A stretch of DNA of 64,000 bases from the NCBI GenBank assembly GCA_038250835.1, contig JBBSBY010000004.1, positions 33,099-97,098 on the forward strand, written 5' to 3'. Source of the stretch: JBBSBY01 sp038250835 (GTDB taxonomy: Bacteria; Desulfobacterota; Desulfomonilia; Desulfomonilales; Desulfomonilaceae). Shown piece after piece: positions 1 to 8,623 of this stretch. The translations under genes were made by a program, and so were the position numbers. The stretch's first letter is position 1, and the number at the start of each line of letters is the position of its first letter. Under the pieces are notes generated by a model that saw only the letters and a program-made list of their open reading frames with translations, was not told the DNA's origin and did not search any database.

Positions 1-651
1 GCCGGAACATTTGACATGGGTAGTTCAGCGCTTGACGGCCGTCCTGACGAGCGTCCGCAAAGACAAATCACATTAAAAGAATATTACATATCGAAACACG
101 AAGTGTCCGCAAAACATTATTGTGAGTTTCTAAACACTGAGGGGTTAATTTCCCGGGATGGATCTCCCCGAATAAAACTTGATTGCCCGGATTGTCCCGT
201 AGAAATAGTCGGTAAAGAATTTAGACCTAAAAGCGGTTTAAAAAATAGCCCCGTCACCTGTGTGTCATGGTTCGGCGCATCCGAATACGCTGAATGGCTT
301 GGAGCAAGACTGCCGACTTCCGCTGAATGGGAAAATGCCGCTATAGCCGTTTCTCCACCAAGAACCGACACTTTGACCAAGAACATAGATCAGCTCTATG
401 ACGAGAACGCGTACCCGGATTCATTCACAGGTAATGCTTGGCAGTGGTGCGCTGATTGGTACGAAAAGGATTATTACAGTTCAGCTCCACCGAGTAATCC
501 ACCCGGTCCTGCTTTAGGTCTCGAAAAGAATATTAGAGGCGGATCGAGGTTTTCACCCCAGGCCTCCATGAGGCCTCGCAACCGTCACAAAGCTCCACCC
601 AGAGGCTATTTCAGAACCGTAGGGTTCAGAATTGTTAAAGATAATGGATAA
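1..651 (+). CDS. Formylglycine-generating enzyme (SUMF1/FGE-sulfatase) domain protein, 5' end cut by window edge
   Basis: The frame is open from base 1 and reads AGTFDMGSS, the usual 'GtFxMGS' opening of the FGE-sulfatase fold, so the gene starts left of the window. Further family marks are VTCVSWFGASEYAEWLGARLPTSAEWE, a WQWCADWY segment, RGGS, and the closing GFRIV. The family includes formylglycine-generating enzymes, but many bacterial members lack that activity and serve as structural or cofactor-associated subunits. The stop overlaps the start of the next gene (ATGGATAA), which is followed by a multihaem cytochrome, so a role in assembling or scaffolding a respiratory complex is more likely than sulfatase activation. 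That role is inference; the fold assignment is solid. Confidence 0.85.
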   Translation, partial: AGTFDMGSSALDGRPDERPQRQITLKEYYISKHEVSAKHYCEFLNTEGLISRDGSPRIKLDCPDCPVEIVGKEFRPKSGLKNSPVTCVSWFGASEYAEWLGARLPTSAEWENAAIAVSPPRTDTLTKNIDQLYDENAYPDSFTGNAWQWCADWYEKDYYSSAPPSNPPGPALGLEKNIRGGSRFSPQASMRPRNRHKAPPRGYFRTVGFRIVKDNG

Positions 652-1030
652 ACCTTTGGAAAATAAAGGTGAACTATCGAAAGTCGCCTCTAAAGAGAGG
701 CTCGTTCCCAACGAACTGATGGCGGCGGCCGTCTGCGTTACACTTCTAATTGTTGTCTCAGCATATTTTGACGCTCCACTAGACCGGCCTATAAATTCGG
801 AGGGCATCCCTACGGACAATATTAAGGCGCCTTGGATTTTTCTTGGTATACAGCAGTTGCTTAAATATTTTGACCCATTTTGGGCCGGCATTGTTTTTCC
901 TGCGGCTATGGTAACCACTTTCGCTCTGGCGCCCTATGTCCCGGAAAGGTCCGGGGTATTGGCCAAAGTATTATGTTTTAGCTTATTGGGCGTTTACATT
1001 GCGCTTGTAATCTGGGGTTTTCTAGTATGA
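644..1030 (+). CDS. Cytochrome b C-terminal / PetD-like membrane subunit
   Basis: A protein of 128 residues with three hydrophobic segments (about 25-45, 80-97 and 105-125). The stretch PNELMAAAVCVTLL followed by KAPWIFLGIQQLLKYFDPFWAG resembles the C-terminal domain of cytochrome b (subunit IV / PetD), where 'KAPW(Y/F)F(L/V)GxQ' lies near the quinol site. No haem-b histidine pairs are expected in this half. I chose ATG 644, which overlaps the stop of the upstream gene; an in-frame ATG at 632 is also possible. The stop overlaps the start of the multihaem cytochrome gene (ATGA), so the genes are translationally coupled. Likely a quinol-oxidising or quinone-reducing module, with the haem-bearing cytochrome b half probably left of the window. 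Confidence 0.75.
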   Translation: MDKPLENKGELSKVASKERLVPNELMAAAVCVTLLIVVSAYFDAPLDRPINSEGIPTDNIKAPWIFLGIQQLLKYFDPFWAGIVFPAAMVTTFALAPYVPERSGVLAKVLCFSLLGVYIALVIWGFLV

Positions 1031-3141
1031 CTCGCCTCAGATATATTATTTATTTAGCCTGTTTAATGCTCATTGCGGCTGCGACTTTGTACGTGACTTG
1101 GAGGCAAAATGAACCTGAATGGAAAGCGTATCAAAAGAAGTCTTTTTCGCTATCAATAGGCAAGCTGGAGGATCAATTACGCTCTGAAAAAGCTGAAGAC
1201 CTTAGAAAGATTACCGAAACTGAAATTAGTACAGTGGCCTCCAAACAACCTGAGATTATCGAAATAAAACCTTTCAACGCAAAGCTGCCTACTGAGAGAT
1301 GCTTAACTTGTCACCTGGGAATTGAAGATATATCAGGTTCCCACCCCAGTTCCGTGTTTGGGTGTGTCATTTGTCACGGAGGCTCTGGGAAGGATTTAAC
1401 CGTGAAAGGCGCCCATGCCGGGTTGCGAGGCGGCAGAAACCCCGCGAGTCTGGATTCGGCGCCGATTAGTTGCGGAACTCGAAATCCCGAAATCGGCGCT
1501 TGCCACTCCGATAGACCGGATCCATTATTGAACAGAGCGGAAAACACTCTTAAAGGATTAATGGCGACTAACGCCGGTATTATAGGGATTTTAAGATTTC
1601 AGTGGGGTGTAGAGAATTCCAGTCATTCTAAATATGCGATAAAACAAGTAGGTGATGCCAATACCAAGCTTTTGGAGATTCCACCTGAGGTGGATCAAAA
1701 TGGGACCGTCCAGCTATCTGAGAGCCATTTCAGGAAGTTTTGCGCCGCTTGCCACCTTCACACTGATCGACAAGATGGGGGGTTTAGCAGATCAGCGGGT
1801 TGTCCGGCCTGCCACGGCGTCTACAATGATAGGGGAGTATATCAAGGCGACGATCCTACAATCAAAAGAGATGAGTCCGGCCATGTCGCGACCCACACTC
1901 TCACTAATAAAATAATTAATGATAGATGCAGATCCTGTCACAACCGAAGCGCCCGAATAGGTATGAATTATCAGGGGGAGATGGAGAGCACGCAGTATGG
2001 AACGCCGTACGTTAACGGAGGACTGAATCCGGATCAAATTGATTCGAGGTTTTACTGGAAGCTTGTCCCTGACATTCACCACGAAAAGAAGATGGTATGC
2101 ATCGATTGTCATACAGGCCAGGAAACTATGGGTGACGGTAAAGTACATCTCTACATGAAAGATCAGATAGAGATCCGCTGTGAAGATTGCCATGGCAGCC
2201 CCACCGCTTTACCTGCCGTCATGTTGGTAAACAAGTTTGATGAGTTGACGCAAACGCTCATTCGCACAAATAATCTGAAGGTTGCCCCCGGCGATGTAAT
2301 TCTCAAGACATCTAAGGGTAGGCCGATGCCGAACGTCAGACTAACGGAAAAGGGCTACATTTTAACGGGTAAACTAGACGGCAAAGAGCGAGCAGTAAAG
2401 ATAATTGCGGGCAAGAGAGAAGCTCATTCAATAAAGGGGCATGAACGGCTGGAGTGCGACTCTTGCCACAGCGCCTGGAGTCCGCAATGTTATGGATGTC
2501 ACCAGGTGGTTGACTTCAAAGAAAAGGGTAAAGACCACTTGACGCAAAAGATGTCCCCCGGTCGTTGGGCTGAAGGTCGCAATTATTTTCGATATGAACG
2601 CAACATTCTGGGTATAAATTCAGTAGGTAGAGTGGGAATACTAGTTCCGGGATGTCAGGTGTGGAACTCAGTGGTGTCCAACACAGGGGCGCCTGTGCCG
2701 GGCTATGATTCCAAAATCATGAGACTCAAGAATGGAATGAGTTCCATTGCGGTGGGTTCGACACATCCTCACACAACGCGAACCGAGGTTCCCCGATGTG
2801 TCGATTGTCATCTCGACCCAAAAGTAATGGGTTTAGGCGAGGGCGGATTTATCGGATCAAAAGTCAGCGACTTTCAAGCCGTTTACGATTCAGAGCGTTC
2901 CGGGTTGAGGTTAAATTTTCCTCTTGATGGGATTATTTCTCCGGAGGGTGAAATTCTGCAAGGAACATCACATGAAAAAGCGAGGGGATTCAATGCCTCG
3001 GAAATCAAGAAGATTGTTGGAATAGCCCAATGTTTACCATGTCACGATAAGTACGATGATCCTGTTTGGCAAAAGCCCGGCCCGTACGTATTGACTCCAA
3101 AGTGCAATGAAGCGGTCAATAAGTTTGAGAAAAATCATTGA
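1027..3141 (+). CDS. Membrane-anchored multihaem cytochrome c (11 CxxCH)
   Basis: A 704-residue protein beginning with one hydrophobic segment (about residues 6-24) that acts as an uncleaved signal anchor or signal peptide, so the rest lies in the periplasm. I count eleven CxxCH haem c motifs, the first CLTCH at 92-96 and the last CLPCH at 669-673, including CVICH, CAACH, CPACH, CRSCH, CIDCH, CEDCH, CDSCH, CYGCH and CVDCH. A further C149-x9-C159-H160 pattern could be an atypical haem site or a structural cysteine pair. The start overlaps the PetD-like gene by four bases. It presumably carries electrons between the quinone pool and a periplasmic partner. I cannot name the exact complex, and the terminal acceptor is unknown. 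Confidence 0.9.
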   Translation: MTRLRYIIYLACLMLIAAATLYVTWRQNEPEWKAYQKKSFSLSIGKLEDQLRSEKAEDLRKITETEISTVASKQPEIIEIKPFNAKLPTERCLTCHLGIEDISGSHPSSVFGCVICHGGSGKDLTVKGAHAGLRGGRNPASLDSAPISCGTRNPEIGACHSDRPDPLLNRAENTLKGLMATNAGIIGILRFQWGVENSSHSKYAIKQVGDANTKLLEIPPEVDQNGTVQLSESHFRKFCAACHLHTDRQDGGFSRSAGCPACHGVYNDRGVYQGDDPTIKRDESGHVATHTLTNKIINDRCRSCHNRSARIGMNYQGEMESTQYGTPYVNGGLNPDQIDSRFYWKLVPDIHHEKKMVCIDCHTGQETMGDGKVHLYMKDQIEIRCEDCHGSPTALPAVMLVNKFDELTQTLIRTNNLKVAPGDVILKTSKGRPMPNVRLTEKGYILTGKLDGKERAVKIIAGKREAHSIKGHERLECDSCHSAWSPQCYGCHQVVDFKEKGKDHLTQKMSPGRWAEGRNYFRYERNILGINSVGRVGILVPGCQVWNSVVSNTGAPVPGYDSKIMRLKNGMSSIAVGSTHPHTTRTEVPRCVDCHLDPKVMGLGEGGFIGSKVSDFQAVYDSERSGLRLNFPLDGIISPEGEILQGTSHEKARGFNASEIKKIVGIAQCLPCHDKYDDPVWQKPGPYVLTPKCNEAVNKFEKNH

Positions 3142-3345
3142 AGTGGATTGACTTGATAGAACCGCCTTATCCGGCCAATATTACTGTGCGAACAACAATT
3201 CATATCTCACCTATTACGGCAGGTAAATAGATAAACTAAAATTCGTTGCTAACATTCCATACTCTGTTTGGTTCCACGAAGTTTCGTTAACAGCGAGATT
3301 CAAATTATCATCTGAACTGTATCAAGCGACACGGAGATTGTATAG

Positions 3346-5085
3346 TCACACCTCCAGGGGTGAATCGATGGTTTGATTTTCATGCTCTGTGCCGCCGTCG
3401 TTAGCGGCTTCCGGAAAGTAGATTGCGAATGTCGTGCCATTACCCTCTTCACTGTGCGCGGTTATATTTCCACCTAACTTTTTGATAATTCCATAACAAA
3501 TCGACAATCCCAAACCGGTTCCTCTGCCTACGGGTTTTGTCGTGAAAAACGGCTCGAATATTCGTAATTGATCCGCTTTGGGTATTCCCGGGCCGTTGTC
3601 GGTGACCGTAACCACTACAAATCCATTTTCATGGTATGTTGAGATATCTATTACGCCATTTTTACCGGTGATCGCATCAAGGCTATTGTTTATAAGATTA
3701 AGAAGAATTTGCTGAACTTCGGAAGGCGAAATCTTAACAAGCGGCAAATCACTTTGCAGGTATTTGTTTATGGCTGTGTTATTGTATTTGGCGCGCTGAT
3801 TCGAGAGAGCCGCCACTTCTTCAATCAGATCATTCAACTGAGCGTCCTTAGGCTCCTGATCGGATTTCCTGGCAAAGCTCAAAAGCTTATGGGTAATATC
3901 CCTACAGCGTTTACCTTGCGTAATAATTCTTGTGACGGACCGTGTAAATTCGTCTATGCTCAATTCTTTTTTGGGGCCGTCTTGGTACTCTTCGATGAGA
4001 TCCTGAATCCAGCCCGCCTCCTGAATCATAATACCCACAGGATTGTTAATTTCATGGGCAATGCCGGCTGCCATTTCCCCTAGAGACGCCAATTTACCGG
4101 CTTCAATCAGCCTTTCATTCATCATGGCCTTTTCCGCGTCGGCTTTAGCTACATGATTTACTATTCGGCGCGAAAGAAAGTAGGCCAAAACAAGAATGCA
4201 GAGCACGCCCGCTACCAACGTAAATAAAATCAATGACCTTGCCGAGTAAAGAGCTTCGAAGGCTTCCGCAGAACTTTGATGATACCCCAATACCCATTCA
4301 CCCTCTTTCAATTTAGTCATAATGAAAATACCTTCGAGATCGGCTTCATCGACAACTTTAACTTCATTATGAACATCCTGCGGCTCGTTCAAATATCGCA
4401 AATAGATCTCCTTGGAAAAGACTTTGACACCGCTGTGTAAGGTTGTCTGCAGCTCTCCTTTATCGTTAAGAATAAAAGCATGACCTGTAGACCCGACCTG
4501 AATGTTACCGACCAGCGAACTGAGGGCCTCAAATCCAATAGTTGCCTTCAATATCCACGGGCGCACGTCTGCTTGTCGGCGTACTGTGACGGCAAAATGG
4601 GGTGTATTCCTGACTCCATCAAAAACATTACTCAAGTAATGTTCCCTGGATACGGCCTTATTAAACCATTCAGAATCTTTATAGTTGATGCCTCGGAGCT
4701 TGAGCGGACCGGCGTATGCCACAAGATCACCCTCTTCATTAATTATGCTGAGATCCACCAGGGAATTCCCATACTCACCTTGGAGAATGGATAAGCGCTC
4801 CTTCAGAAAGTCGGGGTTAATCAACTTATCCTCTGGAAATGAATCCGCCAAAACTCGGATGGCGCCCAATCTTTCGAGTAGGAAATTATCGACATTTTCT
4901 CTATGTTTGATGACAAGGATTTTAAGGTGACTTAAAACCTTTTCTTTGTAGGAAACATCAAAGTAGTGGCGAGCTATGCCGGAGATAACCATCAAAGGAA
5001 TGATCGACATTATAGCGATGGAAGCAACTATAGTTGAGCGGAGACGTTTGTAATGTTTCTTGTCATGGATTGGGATTGAATCCAT
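3346..5085 (-). CDS. Membrane sensor histidine kinase with dCache-like periplasmic domain
   Basis: A protein of 579 residues. TM1 is at about 16-36, followed by a roughly 250-residue extracytoplasmic sensor of dCache type (FNKAVSREHYLSNVF and GSTGHAFILNDKGEL are characteristic), then TM2 at about 280-305. The cytoplasmic part has a coiled linker, a HisKA domain with H344 in AGIAHEINNP, and an HATPase domain (N box LNLINNSLDAI, G1 DNGPGI, F box FEPFFTTK, G2 GTGLGLSI). The output half resembles NtrB-type kinases. I start at ATG 5085 because GGAGG lies upstream; a TTG at 5103 is in frame but lacks a ribosome site. No response regulator is adjacent, so it is an orphan here, and its ligand cannot be read from the sequence. 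Confidence 0.9.
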   Translation of the reverse strand: MDSIPIHDKKHYKRLRSTIVASIAIMSIIPLMVISGIARHYFDVSYKEKVLSHLKILVIKHRENVDNFLLERLGAIRVLADSFPEDKLINPDFLKERLSILQGEYGNSLVDLSIINEEGDLVAYAGPLKLRGINYKDSEWFNKAVSREHYLSNVFDGVRNTPHFAVTVRRQADVRPWILKATIGFEALSSLVGNIQVGSTGHAFILNDKGELQTTLHSGVKVFSKEIYLRYLNEPQDVHNEVKVVDEADLEGIFIMTKLKEGEWVLGYHQSSAEAFEALYSARSLILFTLVAGVLCILVLAYFLSRRIVNHVAKADAEKAMMNERLIEAGKLASLGEMAAGIAHEINNPVGIMIQEAGWIQDLIEEYQDGPKKELSIDEFTRSVTRIITQGKRCRDITHKLLSFARKSDQEPKDAQLNDLIEEVAALSNQRAKYNNTAINKYLQSDLPLVKISPSEVQQILLNLINNSLDAITGKNGVIDISTYHENGFVVVTVTDNGPGIPKADQLRIFEPFFTTKPVGRGTGLGLSICYGIIKKLGGNITAHSEEGNGTTFAIYFPEAANDGGTEHENQTIDSPLEV

Positions 5086-5201
5086 ATATCTGCGAACCTC
5101 CAAATATCAGAGCGAAACTTAAAGCGATCTATTATTTCCACGGCTGAAATGCATTGCAATGATTTTAATCACTGATTAAGGCTGAATGCCGGATGAGGAA
5201 T

Positions 5202-5504
5202 TTAGAAAGGTATTCGCAATTTGCTTTCTATTGTGATTTGTTCCGCAATGGCTTGAAGTTTTTTATCCCAGATACGAAAATCCTCCTGGTTTGTAAATCG
5301 TGTTGTCACCGCTATAGCGCCTGCGCTTTTCCATTCATGAAAAGCCGCTAGGTCTTGTTGATCGAAGCCGATCAAATGCCTCAGAATCATCAACCGCCCC
5401 ATGCCTTGAGCGGTGTAGCCCAACAAAATTTGATCGATCAATCGGGCTTTTTCAATTGGAACTCGAAACTTCCTAATACCAAGTTCGATTGTCACCAACT
5501 CCAT
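5202..5504 (-). CDS. Small hypothetical protein (100 aa)
   Basis: I do not recognise the family. The protein begins MELVTIELGIRKFRVP and is a mixed alpha/beta soluble sequence without a signal peptide or metal motif. The frame stays open farther upstream, but that region contains the lldP terminator. The ATG at 5504 is preceded by GGAGG (5515-5519), so this start is much better. It lies between the lldP terminator and the sensor kinase gene on the same strand. It is probably transcribed separately from the lactate operon and could be co-transcribed with the kinase (gap 116 bases). Confidence 0.55.
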   Translation of the reverse strand: MELVTIELGIRKFRVPIEKARLIDQILLGYTAQGMGRLMILRHLIGFDQQDLAAFHEWKSAGAIAVTTRFTNQEDFRIWDKKLQAIAEQITIESKLRIPF

Positions 5505-5572
5505 TCTCAGACTCCCTCCGGCGTTTACCATAATTTGTTTATCCGATGCGGAGTTGGCAAACACAGCGGGTA

Positions 5573-5603
5573 AAATAAAAAGGGCGCTGGAAAACGCCCC
5601 TTT
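5573..5603 (-). terminator. Rho-independent terminator of the lactate operon
   Basis: Read leftward, the stem GGGCG/CGCCC is extended by AAA/TTT pairs and followed by a T-rich tail (TTTTTTATTTTA). It lies just past the lldP stop and closes the glcD-glcF-lldP transcript. Confidence 0.8.
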
Positions 5604-5624
5604 CATACAGTCATTTAGCGACGA

Positions 5625-7265
5625 TCAGTGCACTACCATATATGTAAACGGAGGAATGTAGGCTTGCAAGTACACTAAAATACCTACCAGGCAGGCCAGA
5701 GCCAGACTGTGGAAAAATACATATCTCAGAATGTCGCCTTCATGACCATACCATTGAGTTGCGGTGCTGGCCACAACGATGCTCTGGGCGTCAATCATCT
5801 TACCCATGACGCCGCCCGTGCTGTTGGCTGAAGACATAAGGATTGGGCTAATACCGATTTGCTCAGCCGAGATCCTTTGCAAGCTTCCAAACAAAACGTT
5901 TGAAGACGTATCCGAACCGGTAAGGGCTACGCCGAGCCAACCCAGGAGCGTGCCAAAAAATGGGTAGAGAGATCCGGTCATGGCAAAAGTCAATCCAAGG
6001 GTGGCGTCAAGACCAGAATACCTTGTGACGAAGCCCAGAGCCAACATAGCGGCTATGGTCAAGAGAGAGAAACGAATCATTTTGATGGTTTCCCAGTAGA
6101 CTCTGAACATTTCGGAGACTCGGTACCCCATTACGAAAGCTGAAATAATGCCGGCGAACAAAATTCCGGTTCCAGTGGCGGAAAGCCAGTTGAAATTGTA
6201 GATTGCCTTTTCGGCCGCGGGACTTGGCACGACCGGCGGCATTCTCATAATCATTTCATTGAGTCCCGGAATGGGTATTTTGACTACCGAGAGCGAATCC
6301 AAGAATTTTTTCATTTCGGGAAGGCCCCAGATGAAAACAAGCACGCTCAGAATGATCCAGGGTAGCCATGCTTGCAGAACCTGTCTTTTTGTGTAGCCGT
6401 GCTCTACACGGGCCGTGGCGGTTTTATCGGCGCCCTTCATACCCCAAATTTCTTTTGGATGCCAGAAAAGTAGAAAGATTGTTACTGCGGCCAGAGAGGA
6501 TAGCGAGGCGATAATATCAACCAACCAGGGCCCGTGATAATTAGACACCAAAAATTGCGGAACGGCAAAAAAAACGCCGGCAACAAATATTGCCGGCCAT
6601 ACGCTGATCATGCCCCTGAAACCCGCAAAAGCCCAGACAAGCCAAAAAGGCACTAGTATGGAGAAAAAAGGCAACTGACGTCCCGCCATTGCGCTGAGCT
6701 TAAGGACGTCAAGGCCGGTAACCGCGGCTAAGGTTATTATCGGGATTCCCAAAGCGCCGAAAGCGACAGGCGCCGTGTTTGCTATTAGAGACAAGCCTGA
6801 CGCCTGTAAGGGAGCAAAGCCCAAACCAATAAGAATTGCGGCTGTAACCGCGACGGGTGTGCCGAAGCCTGCCGCGCCTTCAAAAAAAGCGCCAAACGCA
6901 AAGGCTATGAGAACGAGTTGCAGCCGGGAATCCTGAGTAACCCCGGTTAAACTTTCCTGAAGGACCTGGAATTCACCTTTCTCCTTTGTGAGACGATACA
7001 GGAATATAACGTGTAGGATGATCCAGCCGATCGGCAGTGTCCCGAAAGCCGCTCCATAAGCAGCGGTAGCAAAAGCCATTCCTGTCGGCATTCCAAATAC
7101 TATGATTGCGACAAGTAAAGCAGAAACCAGTCCTAAAATAGCCGCCCAATGCGCCTTTATCTTCAATAGCGCCAGTGTTCCCAACAACACGACAATGGGA
7201 ACGGCGGCAAACAGTGTCGACAAAGGAACACTGTTTAGAGGGTTGTACACCTGTTGCCAAGCCAT
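5625..7265 (-). CDS. lldP: L-lactate permease (LctP/LldP family)
   Basis: A 546-residue polytopic inner-membrane protein, the usual length of the lactate permease family, with about 12-14 hydrophobic segments. Typical family stretches are FGAFFEGAAGFGTPVAVTAAIL, ANTAPVAFGALGIPI and the C-terminal LTGSDTSSNVLFGSLQ and ANSTGGVMGKMI. It imports lactate (or glycolate) with protons. It is the last gene of a three-gene leftward operon behind a GlcD-type dehydrogenase and its iron-sulfur subunit, which fits growth on lactate. A clear terminator follows. Confidence 0.95.
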   Translation of the reverse strand: MAWQQVYNPLNSVPLSTLFAAVPIVVLLGTLALLKIKAHWAAILGLVSALLVAIIVFGMPTGMAFATAAYGAAFGTLPIGWIILHVIFLYRLTKEKGEFQVLQESLTGVTQDSRLQLVLIAFAFGAFFEGAAGFGTPVAVTAAILIGLGFAPLQASGLSLIANTAPVAFGALGIPIITLAAVTGLDVLKLSAMAGRQLPFFSILVPFWLVWAFAGFRGMISVWPAIFVAGVFFAVPQFLVSNYHGPWLVDIIASLSSLAAVTIFLLFWHPKEIWGMKGADKTATARVEHGYTKRQVLQAWLPWIILSVLVFIWGLPEMKKFLDSLSVVKIPIPGLNEMIMRMPPVVPSPAAEKAIYNFNWLSATGTGILFAGIISAFVMGYRVSEMFRVYWETIKMIRFSLLTIAAMLALGFVTRYSGLDATLGLTFAMTGSLYPFFGTLLGWLGVALTGSDTSSNVLFGSLQRISAEQIGISPILMSSANSTGGVMGKMIDAQSIVVASTATQWYGHEGDILRYVFFHSLALACLVGILVYLQAYIPPFTYMVVH

Positions 7266-7312
7266 TAATTCTCTCCTTCCTTATAAATCTGGGCATAAGC
7301 CCTTGAACACAG

Positions 7313-8620
7313 TCATGCGCCTTGTATGGAACGCCTAAGCACCTGGGAAATGTAGGAAACTTCCCACTCTTTATCCCAGTGTCGCTTGGCATACAGTAAT
7401 TGCATAAGGCAGCCCGGATTGGATGTGACGACTCGATCGGCGCGGGTCTTATCAATGGCCTCTACTTTGGCTTGTAATATTTGCATGGATCTATCACGGT
7501 GAGTAATATTGTAAATCCCCGCTGAACCACAACATTGGCCGTCATCGGGAATGTCTCGATACACAACTTCGGGTATTCGCTTCAGGAGATTTCGTTGAGG
7601 TAAAATGAGTTTTTGGCCGTGTCGGAGATGACATGGATCATGAAAGCACATAACTTCTTTAATGGGGCTTAGTTTCACGGAGTCGTCCAAGCCCGAGTCC
7701 AAAAATTCCGACACGTCTCGGGTTTTTCTTGAAAACTCTTCCGCTTGGGCTCTGGCTCTGCCGCCGGCGAGCATTTCAGTGTAAGTTTTCAGTTCACTTC
7801 CGCAGGCCGCGCAATCCGTGACAATAGCGTCCAACGTATGCTTACGGAAAATGTCTATATTGTGCTCGGCCATCTCTCTGTAGATCTTGCGTTCTCCTTC
7901 GGCAATGTTTGGAGTTCCGCAGCACTGCTGATTCTTCGGAATCACAACCGTATATCCGGCGTGATTCAGGACGGCGATGGTATCTCGGCTGATATGCGCA
8001 AAAATTAGATTCATTGCGCAGCCCAGAAAAAAACCCACCCTTCCCTTTTCAGGACCTATCGCGGGCATGATTTCAGGAATGGTGGCGGTAAGCGGCTTTG
8101 CCGGCAACGGCGGCAGAATGGCTTCCATGAATTCAAGATCATCGGAGATTAGGTTTAATATTTGAGACTTTCTCACCAACCACTGCAACCCAAGTTGTTG
8201 ATACAGTCTTACAGGGGCCATGAAATTATTGAGCTTCCGTTGGTCCTTGATGGCGTACTCAAGCATAAATCGTTTGATCAAAGGTTGAGGTATGGCCTCT
8301 TCAATGCAATGGCGCGCCTCCAGTACCAATTCTCCGACTTTGACCGCCGCGGGACAAACGGTCTGGCAATTGCGACAATCAAGACAATGATACATATGCT
8401 CGATAAATTCCTCGGACGCAGTTAAGTCGCCCTTGATGACGGCCTTTATCATGGCGACTCGCCCTCGAGGCGATTGCGTTTCAACGGCGTCGGTGCGATA
8501 CGTCGGACACGTAGGAAGACATGTTCCGCACCTCATGCATTGCAACACGTCCCCGTAATCATGGATATCGAGCTTAGATAATGCTGAGGCGATTTTTTGA
8601 GATTGTTCTTTTGTCAGCAT
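7313..8620 (-). CDS. Lactate/glycolate dehydrogenase iron-sulfur subunit (GlcF-like)
   Basis: A 435-residue protein with two [4Fe-4S] ferredoxin motifs at the N terminus (C28-x2-C-x2-C-x3-C38-P and C79-x2-C-x2-C-x3-C89-P) and two CCG domains (CCGTPN and CCGSAG), as in GlcF and heterodisulfide-reductase-D-type proteins. It receives electrons from the FAD subunit and passes them toward the quinone pool or another carrier. The start lies three bases after the stop of the FAD subunit gene, which indicates tight coupling. Substrate specificity (D-lactate versus glycolate) is set by the partner subunit. The neighbouring lactate permease favours lactate. Confidence 0.92.
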   Translation of the reverse strand: MLTKEQSQKIASALSKLDIHDYGDVLQCMRCGTCLPTCPTYRTDAVETQSPRGRVAMIKAVIKGDLTASEEFIEHMYHCLDCRNCQTVCPAAVKVGELVLEARHCIEEAIPQPLIKRFMLEYAIKDQRKLNNFMAPVRLYQQLGLQWLVRKSQILNLISDDLEFMEAILPPLPAKPLTATIPEIMPAIGPEKGRVGFFLGCAMNLIFAHISRDTIAVLNHAGYTVVIPKNQQCCGTPNIAEGERKIYREMAEHNIDIFRKHTLDAIVTDCAACGSELKTYTEMLAGGRARAQAEEFSRKTRDVSEFLDSGLDDSVKLSPIKEVMCFHDPCHLRHGQKLILPQRNLLKRIPEVVYRDIPDDGQCCGSAGIYNITHRDRSMQILQAKVEAIDKTRADRVVTSNPGCLMQLLYAKRHWDKEWEVSYISQVLRRSIQGA

Positions 8621-8623
8621 AGT

